Positions 12,101 through 27,100 of a DNA stretch of 64,000 bases are shown here, piece after piece. The notes beneath the pieces are model-generated. The model searched no databases and was not told the DNA's origin. It worked only from the letters and a program-made list of their open reading frames with translations. The stretch lies in the NCBI RefSeq assembly GCF_964355755.1, contig NC_092679.1, positions 9,910,932 to 9,974,931 on the forward strand, read 5' to 3'. This DNA is from Antedon mediterranea. Taxonomy: Eukaryota; Echinodermata; Crinoidea; Comatulida; Antedonidae. Position 1 is the first letter of the stretch; each line of letters starts with the position of its first letter. Both the position numbers and the translations under genes were made by a program.

Positions 12101-15100
12101 AGCGAGAGAGAGATAGATCAGAGACAGAGAGATAGATCAGCGAGAGAGAGATAGATCAGCGAGAGAGAGATAGATAGATCAGCGAGAGAGAGATAGATAG
12201 ATCAGCGAGAGAGAGATAGATAGATCAGCGAGAGAGAGATAGATCAGCGAGAGAGAGAGAGATAGATCAGCGAGAAAGAGATAGATCAGCGAGAGAGATA
12301 GATAGATCAGCGAGAGAGATAGATCAGCGAGAGAGAGATAGATCAGCGACAGAGAGATAGATCAGCGAGAGAGATATAGATCAGCGAGAGAGATATAGAT
12401 CAGCGAGAGAGAGATAGGTCAGCGAGAGATAGATAGATCAGCGAGAGAGAGAGAGAGAGATAGATCAGCAAGAGAGAGATAGATCAGCGAGAGAGAGAGA
12501 TAGATCAGCGAGAGCGAGATAGATTAGCGAGAGAGAGATAGATCAGCGAGAGAGAGATAGATCAGCGAGAGAGAGAGAGATAGATCAGCGAGAAAGAGAT
12601 AGATCAGCGAGAGAGAGATAGATCAGCGAGAGAGATAGATCAGCGAGAGAGAGAGATAGATCAGCGAGAGAGAGAAAGATCAGCGAGAGAGAGATAGGTC
12701 AGCGACAGAGAGATAGATCAGCGAGAGAGAGATAGATCAGCGAGAGAGATATAGATCAGCGAGAGAGAGATAGATCAGCGAGAGAGAGATAGATCAGCGA
12801 GAGAGAGAAAGATCAGTGAGAGAGAGATAGATCAGTGAGAGAGAGATAGATCAGCGAGAGAGAGATAGATTAGCGAGAGAGAGATAGATCAGCGAGAGAG
12901 AGAGAGATAGATTAGAGAGAGAGAGAGAGAGAGATAGATCAGCGAGAGAGAGATAGATCAGCGAGAGAGAGATAGATTAGCAAAAGAGAGATAGATCAGC
13001 GAGAGAGAGATAGATCAGCGAGAGAGATCAGTGAGAGAGAGATAGATCAGCGAGAGAGAGATAGATCAGCGAGAGAGATAGATCAGCGAGAGAGAGATAG
13101 ATCAGCGAGAGAGAGATAGATCAGCGAGAGAGAGATAGATCAGCGAGAGAGAGATAGATCAGCTAGAGAGAGATAGATCAGCGAGAGAGAGATAGATCAG
13201 CGAGAGAGAGATAGATCAGCGAGATAGAGAAAGATCAGCGAGAGAGAGATAGATCAGTGACAGAGAGATAGATCAGCGAGAGAGAGATAGATCAGCGAGA
13301 GAGATATAGATCAGCGAGAGAGAGATAGATCAGCGAGAGATAGATAGATCAGCGAGAGAGAGATAGATCAGCGAGAGAGAGAGATAGATCAGCGAGAAAG
13401 AGATAGATCAGCGAGAGAGATAGATAGATCAGCGAGAGAGATAGATCAGCGAGAGAGAGATAGATCAGCGACAGAGAGATAGATCAGCGAGAGAGATATA
13501 GATCAGCGAGAGAGATATAGATCAGCGAGAGAGAGATAGGTCAGCGAGAGATAGATAGATCAGCGAGAGAGAGAGAGAGATAGATCAGCAAGAGAGAGAT
13601 AGATCAGCGAGAGAGAGAGATAGATCAGCGAGAGCGAGATAGATTAGCGAGAGAGAGATAGATCAGCGAGAGAGAGATAGATCAGCGAGAGAGAGAGAGA
13701 TAGATCAGCGAGAAAGAGATAGATCAGCGAGAGAGAGATAGATCAGCGAGAGAGATAGATCAGCGAGAGAGAGAGATAGATCAGCGAGAGAGAGAAAGAT
13801 CAGCGAGAGAGAGATAGGTCAGCGACAGAGAGATAGATCAGCGAGAGAGAGATAGATCAGCGAGAGAGATATAGATCAGCGAGAGAGAGATAGATCAGCG
13901 AGAGAGAGATAGATCAGCGAGAGAGAGAAAGATCAGTGAGAGAGAGATAGATCAGTGAGAGAGAGATAGATCAGCGAGAGAGAGATAGATTAGCGAGAGA
14001 GAGATAGATCAGCGAGAGAGAGAGAGATAGATTAGAGAGAGAGAGAGAGAGAGATAGATCAGCGAGAGAGAGATAGATCAGCGAGAGAGAGATAGATTAG
14101 CAAAAGAGAGATAGATCAGCGAGAGAGAGATAGATCAGCGAGAGAGATCAGTGAGAGAGAGATAGATCAGCGAGAGAGAGATAGATCAGCGAGAGAGATA
14201 GATCAGCGAGAGAGAGATAGATCAGCGAGAGAGAGATAGATCAGCGAGAGAGAGATAGATCAGCGAGAGAGAGATAGATCAGCTAGAGAGAGATAGATCA
14301 GCGAGAGAGAGATAGATCAGCGAGAGAGAGATAGATCAGCGAGATAGAGAAAGATCAGCGAGAGAGAGATAGATCAGTGACAGAGAGATAGATCAGCGAG
14401 AGAGAGATAGATCAGCGAGAGAGATATAGATCAGCGAGAGAGAGATAGATCAGCGAGAGATAGATAGATCAGCGAGAGAGATAGAGATAGATCAGCAAGA
14501 GAGAGATAGATCAGCGAGAGAGAGAGATAGATCAGCGAGAGCGAGATAGATTAGCGAGAGAGAGATAGATCAGCGAGAGAGAGATAGATCAGAGAGAGAG
14601 AGAGAGAGAGATCAGCGAGAAAGAGATAGATCAGCGAGAGAGATAGATCAGCGAGAGAGAGATAGATCAGCGAGAGAGAGAGAGAGATAGATCAGCGAGA
14701 GAGAGAGATAGATCAGCGAGAAAGAGATAGATCAGCGAGAGAGAGATAGATCAGCGAGAGGGAGAGATAGATCAGTGAGAGAGATATAGATCAGCAAGAG
14801 AGAGATAGATCAGCGAGAGAGATAGATCAGCGAGAGAGAGATAGATCAGCGAGAGAGAGAGATATATCAGCGAGAGAGAGAAAGATCAGCGAGAGAGAGA
14901 TAGATCAGCGACAGAGAGATAGATCAGCGAGAGAGAGATAGATCAGCGAGAGAGATATATATCAGCGAGAGAAAGATAGATCAGCGAGAAAGAGATAGAT
15001 CAGCGAGAGAGAGAAAGATCAGCGAGAGAGAGATAGATTAGCGAGAGAGAGATAGATCAGCGAGAGAGATAGATCAGCGAGAGAGAGAGATAGATCAGCG

Positions 15101-18100
15101 AGAGAGAGAGAGAGATAGATCAGCGAGAGAGAGATAGATCAGCGAGAGAGAGATAGATAAGCGAGAGATAGATAGATTAGCGAGAGAGAGATAGATCAGC
15201 GAGAGAGAGATAGATCAGCGAGAGAGAGAGATCAGCGAGAGAGAGAGATAGATCAGCGAAAGAGAGATAGATCAGCGAGAGAGAGATAGATAGATCAGCG
15301 AGAGAGAGATAGATAGATAAGCGAGAGAGAGATAGATCAGCGAAAGAGAGATAGATAGATCAGCGAGAGAGAGATAGATCAGCGAGAGAGATAGATCAGC
15401 GAGAGAGAGATAGATAGATGAGCGAGAGAGAGATAGATCAGCGAGAGAGAGATAGATCAGCGAGAGAGAGATAGATCAGCGAGAGAGAGATAGATAGATC
15501 AGCGAGAGAGAGATAGATAGATCAGCGAGAGAGAGATAGATAGATCAGCGAGAGAGGGATAGATAGATCAGCGAGAGAGAGATAGATAGATCAGCGAGAG
15601 AGAAATAGATGAGCGAGAGAGAGATAGATCAGCGAGAGAGATAGATAGATCAGCGAGAGAGAGAGAGATAGATAGATCAGCGAGAGAAAGAGATAGATCA
15701 GCGGGAGAGAGATAGATCAGCGAGAGAGAGATAGATCAGCGAGAGGGATAGATAGATCAGCGAGAGAGAGATAGATCAGCTAAAGAGAGATAGATAGATC
15801 AGCGAGAGAGAGATAGATCAGCGAGAGAGATAGATTAGCGAGAGAGAGATAGATAGATGAGCGAGAGAGAGATAGATCAGCGAGAGAGAGATAGATCAGC
15901 GAGAGAGAGATAGATCAGCGAGAGAGAGATAGATAGATCAGCGAGAGAGAGATAGATAGATAGATCAGCGAGAGAGAGATAGATAGATCAGCGAGAGAGA
16001 GATAGATCAGCGAGAGAGAGAGATAGATCAGCGAGAAAGAGATAGATCAGCGAGAGAGATAGATAGATAAGCGAGAGAGAGATAGATCAGCGAGAGAGAG
16101 AGAGAGATAGATCAGCGAGAGAGAAAGAGAGAGAGATAGATCAGCGAAAGAGAGAGAGATAGATCAGCGAGAGAGAGATAGATCAGCGAGATAGAGATAG
16201 ATCAGCGAGAGGGAGAGATAGATCAGCGAGAGAGAGAGATAGATCAGCGAGAGAGAGATAGATCAGCGAGAGAGAGATAGATCAGCGAGAGAGATAGATC
16301 AGCGAGAGAGAGATAGATAGATCAGCGAGAGAGAGAGATAGATCAGCGAGAGAGAGAAAGATCAGCGAGAGAGAGATAGGTCAGCGACAGAGAGATAGAT
16401 CAGCGAGGGAGAGATAGATCAGCGAGAGAGATATAGATCAGCGAGAGAGAGATAGATCAGCGAGAGAGAGATAGATCAGCGAGAGAGAGAAAGATCAGCG
16501 AGAGAGAGATAGATCAGTGAGAGAGAGATAGATCAGCGAGAGAGAGATAGATTAGCGAGAGAGAGATAGATCAGCGAGAGAGAGAGAGATAGATCAGAGA
16601 GAGAGAGATAGATCAGCGAGAGAGAGATAGATCAGCGAGAGAGTGATAGATTAGCAAGAGAGAGATAGATCAGCAAGAGAGATAGATCAGCGAGAGAGAG
16701 AGAGATCAGCGAGAGAGAGATAGATCAGCGAGAGAGAGATAGATCAGCGAGAGAGAGATAGATCAGCGAGAGAGAGATAGATAGATCAGCGAGAGAGAGA
16801 TAGATCAGCGAGAGAGATATAGATCAGCGAGAGAGAGATAGATCAGCGAGAGATAGATAGATCAGCGAGAGAGAGAGAGAGAGATAGATCAGCAAGAGAG
16901 AGATAGATCAGCGAGAGAGAGAGATAGATCAGCGAGAGCGAGATAGATTAGCGAGAGAGAGATAGATCAGCGAGAGAGAGATAGATCAGCGAGAGAGAGA
17001 GAGATAGATCAGCGAGAAAGAGATAGATCAGCGAGAGAGAAAGATAGATCAGCGAGAGAGAGATAGATCAGCGAGAGAGAGAGAGATAGATCAGCGAGAG
17101 AGAGAGAGATAGATCAACGAGAGAGAGATAGATCAGCGAGAGAGAGATAGATCAGCGAGAGGGAGAGATAGATCAGTGAGAGAGATATAGATCAGCGAGA
17201 GAGAGATAGATCAGCGAGAGAGAGATAGATCAGCGAGAGAGAGAGAGATAGATCAGCGAGAGAGAGAGATAGATCAGCGAGAGAGAGAAAGATCAGCGAG
17301 AGAGAGATAGATCAGCGACAGAGAGATAGATCAGCGAGAGAGAGATAGATCAGCGAGAGAGAGAGACGTCAGCGAGAGAGAGAGATAGATCAGCGAGAGA
17401 GAGATAGATCAGTGAGAGAGAGATAGATAGATCAGCGAGAGAGAGATAGATCAGCGAAAGAGAGATAGATAGATCAGCGAGAGAGAGATAGATCAGCGAG
17501 AGAGATAGATTAGCGAGAGAGAGATAGATAGATGAGCGAGAGAGAGATAGATCAGCGAGAGAGAGATAGATGAGCGAGAGAGAGATAGATCAGCGAGAGA
17601 GAGATAGATCAGCGAGAGAGAGATAGATAGATCAGCGAGAGAGAGATAGATAGATCAGCGAGAGAGAGAGATAGATAGATCAGCGAGAGAGAGATAGATA
17701 GATCAGCGAGAGAGAGATAGATGAGCGAGAGAGAGATAGATCAGCGAGAGAGAGATAGATCAGCGAGAGAGAGAGAGAGAGATAGATAAGCGAGAGAGAG
17801 AGATAGATCAGCGAGAGAGAGATAGATCAGCGAGAGAGAGATAGATCAGCGAGAGGGAGAGATAGATCAGCGAGAGAGAGATAGATCAGCGAGAGAGAGA
17901 TAGATCAGCGAGAGAGATAGTTCAGCGAGAGAGAGATAGATCAGCGAGAGAGAGATAGATCAGCGAGAGAGAGAGATGGATCAGCGAGAGAGAGAGAGAG
18001 ATAGATCAGCGAGATAGAGAAAGATCTGCGAGAGAGAGAGATAGATCAGCGAGAGAGAGATAGATCAGCGAGAGAGAGATAGATCAGCGAGAGAGAGATA

Positions 18101-21100
18101 GATCAGCGAGAGAGAGAAAGATCAGCTAGAGAGAGAGAGATAGATAAGCGAGATAGAGAAAGATCAGCGAGAGAGAGATAGATCAGCGACAGAGAGATAT
18201 ATCAGCGAGAGAGATATAGATCAGCGAGAGAGATATTGATCAGCGAGAGAGAGATAGGTCAGCGAGAGATAGATAGAACAGCGAGAGAGAGATAGATCAG
18301 CGAGAGAGAGAGAGATAGATCAGCGAGAAAGAGATAGATCAGCGAGAGAGATAGATAGATCAGCGAGAGAGATAGATAGATCAGCGAGAGAGAGATAGAT
18401 CAGCGAGAGAGAGAGAGAGATAGATCAGCGAGAGAGAGAGAGAGAGAGATAGATCAGCGAGAGAGAGATAGATCAGCGAGAGAGAGATAGATCAGCGAGA
18501 GGGAGAGATAGATCAGCGAGAGAGATATAGATCAGCGAGAGAGAGATAGATCAGCGAGAGAGAGATAGATCAGCGAGAGAGAGAGAGATAGATCAGCGAG
18601 AGAGAGAAAGATCAGCGAGAGAGAGATAGATCAGCGACAGAGAGATAGATCAGCGAGAGAAAGATAGATCAGCGAGAGAGAGAGATCAGCGAGAGAGAGA
18701 GAGATAGATCAGCGAGAGAGAGATAGATCAGCGAGAGAGAGATAGATAGATCAGCGAGAGAGAGATAGATAGATAGATCAGCGAGAGAGAGATAGATAGA
18801 TCAGCGAGAGAGAGATAGATAGATCAGCGAGAGAGAGATAGATCAGCGAGAGAGAGAGAGATAGATCAGCGAGAAAGAGATAGATCAGCGAGAGAGATAG
18901 ATAGATCAGCGAGAGAGAGATAGATCAGCGAGAGAGAGAGAGAGATAGATCAGCGAGAGAGAAAGAGAGAGAGATAGATCAGCGAAAGAAAGAGAGATAG
19001 ATCAGCGAGAGAGAGATAGATCAGCGAGAGAGAGATAGATCAGCGAGAGGGAGAGATAGATCAGCGAGAGAGAGATAGATCAGCGAGAGGGAGAGATAGA
19101 TCAGTGAGAGAGATATAGATCAGCGAGAGAGAGATAGATCAGCGAGAGAGAGATAGATCAGCGAGAGAGAGAGATAGATCAGCGAGAGAGAGATAGATCA
19201 GCGAGAGAGATAGATCAGCGAGAGAGAGATAGATAGATCAGCGAGAGAGAGAGATAGATCAGCGAGAGAGAGAAAGATCAGCGAGAGAGAGATAGGTCAG
19301 CGACAGAGAGATAGATCAGTGACAGAGAGATAGATCAGCGAGAGAGATATAGATCAGCGAGAGAGAGATAGATCAGCGAGAGAGAGATAGATCAGCGAGA
19401 GAGAGAAAGATCAGCGAGAGAGATAGATCAGTGAGAGAGAGATAGATCAGCGAGAGAGAGATAGATAGATCAGCAAGAGAGAGATAGATCAGCGAGAGAG
19501 AGATAGATCAGTGAGAGAGAGATAGATCAGCGAGAGAGAGATAGATAGATCAGCGAGAGAGAGATAGATCAGCGAGAGAGAGATAGATCAGCGAGAGAGA
19601 GATAGATCAGCGAGAGAGATAGATCAGCGAGAGAGAGATAGATAGATGAGCGAGAGAGAGATAGATCAGCGAGAGAGAGATAGATCAGCGAGAGAGAGAT
19701 AGATCAGCGAGAGAGAGATAGATAGATCAGCGAGAGAGAGATAGATAGATCAGCGAGAGAGAGATAGATAGATCAGCGAGAGAGGGATAGATAGATCAGC
19801 GAGAGAGAGATAGATAGATCAGCGAGAGAGAAATAGATGAGCGAGAGAGAGATAGATCAGCGAGAGAGATAGATAGATCAGCGAGAGAGAGAGAGATAGA
19901 TAGATCAGCGAGAGAAAGAGATAGATCAGCGGGAGAGAGATAGATCAGCGAGAGAGAGATAGATCAGCGAGAGGGATAGATAGATCAGCGAGAGAGAGAT
20001 AGATCAGCTAAAGAGAGATAGATAGATCAGCGAGAGAGAGATAGATCAGCGAGAGAGATAGATTAGCGAGAGAGAGATAGATAGATGAGCGAGAGAGAGA
20101 TAGATCAGCGAGAGAGAGATAGATCAGCGAGAGAGAGATAGATCAGCGAGAGAGAGATAGATAGATCAGCGAGAGAGAGATAGATAGATAGATCAGCGAG
20201 AGAGAGATAGATAGATCAGCGAGAGAGAGATAGATCAGCGAGAGAGAGAGATAGATCAGCGAGAAAGAGATAGATCAGCGAGAGAGATAGATAGATAAGC
20301 GAGAGAGAGATAGATCAGCGAGAGAGAGAGAGAGATAGATCAGCGAGAGAGAAAGAGAGAGAGATAGATCAGCGAAAGAGAGAGAGATAGATCAGCGAGA
20401 GAGAGATAGATCAGCGAGATAGAGATAGATCAGCGAGAGGGAGAGATAGATCAGCGAGAGAGAGAGATAGATCAGCGAGAGAGAGATAGATCAGCGAGAG
20501 AGAGATAGATCAGCGAGAGAGATAGATCAGCGAGAGAGAGATAGATAGATCAGCGAGAGAGAGAGATAGATCAGCGAGAGAGAGAAAGATCAGCGAGAGA
20601 GAGATAGGTCAGCGACAGAGAGATAGATCAGCGAGGGAGAGATAGATCAGCGAGAGAGATATAGATCAGCGAGAGAGAGATAGATCAGCGAGAGAGAGAT
20701 AGATCAGCGAGAGAGAGAAAGATCAGCGAGAGAGAGATAGATCAGTGAGAGAGAGATAGATCAGCGAGAGAGAGATAGATTAGCGAGAGAGAGATAGATC
20801 AGCGAGAGAGAGAGAGATAGATCAGAGAGAGAGAGATAGATCAGCGAGAGAGAGATAGATCAGCGAGAGAGTGATAGATTAGCAAGAGAGAGATAGATCA
20901 GCAAGAGAGATAGATCAGCGAGAGAGAGAGAGATCAGCGAGAGAGAGATAGATCAGCGAGAGAGAGATAGATCAGCGAGAGAGAGATAGATCAGCGAGAG
21001 AGAGATAGATAGATCAGCGAGAGAGAGATAGATCAGCGAGAGAGATATAGATCAGCGAGAGAGAGATAGATCAGCGAGAGATAGATAGATCAGCGAGAGA

Positions 21101-24100
21101 GAGAGAGAGAGATAGATCAGCAAGAGAGAGATAGATCAGCGAGAGAGAGAGATAGATCAGCGAGAGCGAGATAGATTAGCGAGAGAGAGATAGATCAGCG
21201 AGAGAGAGATAGATCAGCGAGAGAGAGAGAGATAGATCAGCGAGAAAGAGATAGATCAGCGAGAGAGAAAGATAGATCAGCGAGAGAGAGATAGATCAGC
21301 GAGAGAGAGAGAGATAGATCAGCGAGAGAGAGAGAGATAGATCAACGAGAGAGAGATAGATCAGCGAGAGAGAGATAGATCAGCGAGAGGGAGAGATAGA
21401 TCAGTGAGAGAGATATAGATCAGCGAGAGAGAGATAGATCAGCGAGAGAGAGATAGATCAGCGAGAGAGAGAGAGATAGATCAGCGAGAGAGAGAGATAG
21501 ATCAGCGAGAGAGAGAAAGATCAGCGAGAGAGAGATAGATCAGCGACAGAGAGATAGATCAGCGAGAGAGAGATAGATCAGCGAGAGAGAGAGACGTCAG
21601 CGAGAGAGAGAGATAGATCAGCGAGAGAGAGATAGATCAGTGAGAGAGAGATAGATAGATCAGCGAGAGAGAGATAGATCAGCGAAAGAGAGATAGATAG
21701 ATCAGCGAGAGAGAGATAGATCAGCGAGAGAGATAGATTAGCGAGAGAGAGATAGATAGATGAGCGAGAGAGAGATAGATCAGCGAGAGAGAGATAGATG
21801 AGCGAGAGAGAGATAGATCAGCGAGAGAGAGATAGATCAGCGAGAGAGAGATAGATAGATCAGCGAGAGAGAGATAGATAGATCAGCGAGAGAGAGAGAT
21901 AGATAGATCAGCGAGAGAGAGATAGATAGATCAGCGAGAGAGAGATAGATGAGCGAGAGAGAGATAGATCAGCGAGAGAGAGATAGATCAGCGAGAGAGA
22001 GAGAGAGAGATAGATAAGCGAGAGAGAGAGATAGATCAGCGAGAGAGAGATAGATCAGCGAGAGAGAGATAGATCAGCGAGAGGGAGAGATAGATCAGCG
22101 AGAGAGAGATAGATCAGCGAGAGAGAGATAGATCAGCGAGAGAGATAGTTCAGCGAGAGAGAGATAGATCAGCGAGAGAGAGATAGATCAGCGAGAGAGA
22201 GAGATGGATCAGCGAGAGAGAGAGAGAGATAGATCAGCGAGATAGAGAAAGATCTGCGAGAGAGAGAGATAGATCAGCGAGAGAGAGATAGATCAGCGAG
22301 AGAGAGATAGATCAGCGAGAGAGAGATAGATCAGCGAGAGAGAGAAAGATCAGCTAGAGAGAGAGAGATAGATAAGCGAGATAGAGAAAGATCAGCGAGA
22401 GAGAGATAGATCAGCGACAGAGAGATATATCAGCGAGAGAGATATAGATCAGCGAGAGAGATATTGATCAGCGAGAGAGAGATAGGTCAGCGAGAGATAG
22501 ATAGAACAGCGAGAGAGAGATAGATCAGCGAGAGAGAGAGAGATAGATCAGCGAGAAAGAGATAGATCAGCGAGAGAGATAGATAGATCAGCGAGAGAGA
22601 TAGATAGATCAGCGAGAGAGAGATAGATCAGCGAGAGAGAGAGAGAGATAGATCAGCGAGAGAGAGAGAGAGAGAGATAGATCAGCGAGAGAGAGATAGA
22701 TCAGCGAGAGAGAGATAGATCAGCGAGAGGGAGAGATAGATCAGCGAGAGAGATATAGATCAGCGAGAGAGAGATAGATCAGCGAGAGAGAGATAGATCA
22801 GCGAGAGAGAGAGAGATAGATCAGCGAGAGAGAGAAAGATCAGCGAGAGAGAGATAGATCAGCGACAGAGAGATAGATCAGCGAGAGAAAGATAGATCAG
22901 CGAGAGAGAGAGATCAGCGAGAGAGAGAGAGAGATAGATCAGCGAGAGAGAGATAGATCAGCGAGAGAGAGATAGATAGATCAGCGAGAGAGAGATAGAT
23001 AGATAGATCAGCGAGAGAGAGATAGATAGATCAGCGAGAGAGAGATAGATAGATCAGCGAGAGAGAGATAGATCAGCGAGAGAGAGAGAGATAGATCAGC
23101 GAGAAAGAGATAGATCAGCGAGAGAGATAGATAGATCAGCGAGAGAGAGATAGATCAGCGAGAGAGAGAGAGAGATAGATCAGCGAGAGAGAAAGAGAGA
23201 GAGATAGATCAGCGAAAGAAAGAGAGATAGATCAGCGAGAGAGAGATAGATCAGCGAGAGAGAGATAGATCAGCGAGAGGGAGAGATAGATCAGCGAGAG
23301 AGAGATAGATCAGCGAGAGGGAGAGATAGATCAGTGAGAGAGATATAGATCAGCGAGAGAGAGATAGATCAGCGAGAGAGAGATAGATCAGCGAGAGAGA
23401 GAGATAGATCAGCGAGAGAGAGATAGATCAGCGAGAGAGATAGATCAGCGAGAGAGAGATAGATAGATCAGCGAGAGAGAGAGAGATAGATCAGCGAGAG
23501 AGAGAAAGATCAGCGAGAGAGAGATAGGTCAGCGACAGAGAGATAGATCAGTGACAGAGAGATAGATCAGCGAGAGAGATATAGATCAGCGAGAGAAAGA
23601 TAGATCAGCGAGAGAGAGATAGATCAGCGAGAGAGAGAAAGATCAGCGAGAGAGAGATAGATCAGTGAGAGAGAGATAGATCAGCGAGAGAGAGATAGAT
23701 TAGCGAGAGAGAGATAGATCAGCGAGAGAGAGAGAGATAGATCAGAGAGAGAGAGAGAGATAGATCAGCGAGAGAGAGATAGATCAGCGAGAGAGTGATA
23801 GATTAGCAAGAGAGAGAGATAGATCAGCGAGAGAGATAGATCAGCGAGAGAGAGAGATCAGCGAGAGAGAGATAGATCAGCGAGAGAGAGATAGATCAGC
23901 GAGAGAGAGATAGATCAGCGAGAGAGAGATAGATAGATCAGCGAGAGAGAGATAGATCAGCGAGAGAGAGATAGATCAGCGACAGAGAGATAGATCAGCG
24001 AGAGAGAGAGAGATAGATCAGCGAGAAAGAGATAGATCAGCGAGAGAGATAGATAGATCAGCGAGAGAGAGATAGATCAGCGAGAGAGAGAGAGAGATAG

Positions 24101-27100
24101 ATCAGCGAGAGAGAAAGAGAGAGAGATAGATCAGCAAAAGAAAGAGAGATAGATCAGCGAGAGAGATATATAGATAAGCGAGAGAGAGATAGATCAGCGA
24201 GAGGGAGAGATAGATCAGCGAGAGAGAGATAGATCAGCGAGAGAGAGATAGATCAGCGAGAGAGAGATAGATCAGCGAGAGAGAGAGATAGATCAGCGAG
24301 AGAGAGAAAGATCAGCGAGAGAGAGATAGGTCAGCGACAGAGAGATAAATCAGTGACAGAGAGATAGATCAATCAGCGAGAGAGAGATAGATCAGCGAGA
24401 GAGAGAGAGAGAGATAGATCAGCGAGAGAGAAAGAGAGAGAGATAGATCAGCGAAAGAAAGAGAGATAGATCAGCGAGAGAGAGATAGATCAGCGAGAGA
24501 GAGATAGATCAGCGAGAGGGAGAGATAGATCAGCGAGAGAGAGAAAGATCAGCGAGAGAGAGAGATAGATCAGCGAGAGAGAGATAGATAGATCAGCGAG
24601 AGAGAGAGAGATAGATCAGCGAGAGAGAGAAAGATCAGCGAGAGAGATATAGGTCAGCGACAGAGAGATAGATCAGTGACAGAGAGATAGATCAGCGAGA
24701 GAGATATAGATCAGCGAGAGAGAGATAGATCAGCGAGAGAGAGATAGATCAGCGAGAGAGAGAAAGATCAGCGAGAGAGATAGATCAGTGAGAGAGAGAT
24801 AGATCAGCGAGAGAGAGATAGATAGATCAGCAAGAGAGAGATAGATCAGCGAGAGAGAGATAGATCAGTGAGAGAGAGATAGATCAGCGAGAGAGAGATA
24901 GATAGATCAGCGAGAGAGAGATAGATCAGCGAGAGAGAGATAGATCAGCGAGAGAGAGATAGATCAGCGAGAGAGAGAGAGAGATAGATAAGCGAGAGAG
25001 AGAGATAGATCAGCGAGAGAGAGATAGATCAGCGAGAGAGAGATAGATCAGCGAGAGGGAGAGATAGATCAGCGAGAGAGAGATAGATCAGCGAGAGAGA
25101 GATAGATCAGCGAGAGAGATAGAGAGATAGATCAGCGAGATAGAGAAAGATCTGCGAGAGAGAGAGATAGATCAGCGAGAGAGAGATAGATCAGCGAGAG
25201 AGAGATAGATCAGCGAGAGAGAGATAGATCAGCGAGAGAGAGATAGATCAGCGAGAGAGAGAGAGATAGATAAGCGAGATAGAGAAAGATCAGCGAGAGA
25301 GAGATAGATCAGCGACAGAGAGATATATCAGCGAGAGAGATATAGATCAGCGAGAGAGATATTGATCAGCGAGAGAGAGATAGGTCAGCGAGAGATAGAT
25401 AGAACAGCGAGAGAGAGATAGATCAGCGAGAAAGAGATAGATCAGCGAGAGAGATAGATAGATCAGCGAGAGAGATAGATAGATCAGCGAGAGAGAGATA
25501 GATCAGCGAGAGAGAGAGAGAGATAGATCAGCGAGAGAGAGAGAGAGAGAGATAGATCAGCGAGAGAGAGATAGATCAGCGAGAGAGAGATAGATCAGCG
25601 AGAGGGAGAGATAGATCAGCGAGAGAGATATAGATCAGCGAGAGAGAGATAGATCAGCGAGAGAGAGATAGATCAGCGAGAGAGAGAGAGATAGATCAGC
25701 GAGAGAGAGAAAGATCAGCGAGAGAGAGATAGATCAGCGACAGAGAGATAGATCAGCGAGAGAAAGATAGATCAGCGAGAGAGAGAGATCAGCGAGAGAG
25801 AGAGATAGATCAGCGAGAGAGAGATAGATCAGCGAGAGAGAGATAGATAGATCAGCGAGAGAGAGATAGATAGATAGATCGGCGAGAGAGAGATAGATAG
25901 ATCAGCGAGAGAGAGATAGATAGATCAGCGAGAGAGAGATAGATCAGCGAGAGAGAGAGAGATAGATCAGCGAGAAAGAGATAGATCAGCGAGAGAGATA
26001 GATAGATCAGCGAGAGAGAGATAGATCAGCGAGAGAGAGAGAGAGATAGATCAGCGAGAGAGAAAGAGAGAGAGATAGATCAGCGAAAGAAAGAGAGATA
26101 GATCAGCGAGAGAGAGATAGATCAGCGAGAGAGAGATAGATCAGCGAGAGGGAGAGATAGATCAGCGAGAGAGAGATAGATCAGCGAGAGGGAGAGATAG
26201 ATCAGTGAGAGAGATATAGATCAGCGAGAGAGAGATAGATCAGCGAGAGAGAGATAGATCAGCGAGAGAGAGAGATAGATCAGCGAGAGAGAGATAGATC
26301 AGCGAGAGAGATAGATCAGCGAGAGAGAGATAGATAGATCAGCGAGAGAGAGAGAGATAGATCAGCGAGAGAGAGAAAGATCAGCGAGAGAGAGATAGGT
26401 CAGCGACAGAGAGATAGATCAGTGACAGAGAGATAGATCAGCGAGAGAGATATAGATCAGCGAGAGAAAGATAGATTAGCGAGAGAGAGATAGATCAGCG
26501 AGAGAGAGAAAGATCAGCGAGAGAGAGATAGATCAGTGAGAGAGAGATAGATCAGCGAGAGAGAGATAGATTAGCGAGAGAGAGATAGATCAGCGAGAGA
26601 GAGAGATAGATCAGAGAGAGAGAGAGATAGATCAGCGAGAGAGAGATAGATCAGCGAGAGAGTGATAGATTAGCAAGAGAGAGAGATAGATCAGCGAGAG
26701 AGATAGATCAGCGAGAGATAGAGATCAGCGAGAGAGAGATAGATCAGCGAGAGAGAGATAGATCAGCGAGAGAGAGATAGATCAGCGAGAGAGAGATAGA
26801 TAGATCAGCGAGAGAGAGATAGATCAGCGAGAGAGAGATAGATCAGCGACAGAGAGATAGATCAGCGAGAGAGAGAGAGATAGATCAGCGAGAAAGAGAT
26901 AGATCAGCGAGAGAGATAGATAGATCAGCGAGAGAGAGATAGATCAGCGAGAGAAAGAGAGAGATAGATCAGCGAGAGAGAAAGAGAGAGAGATAGATCA
27001 GCAAAAGAAAGAGAGATAGATCAGCGAGAGAGATATATAGATCAGCGAGAGAGAGAGATAGATCAGCGAGAGAGAGATAGATCAGCGAGAGAGAGATAGA

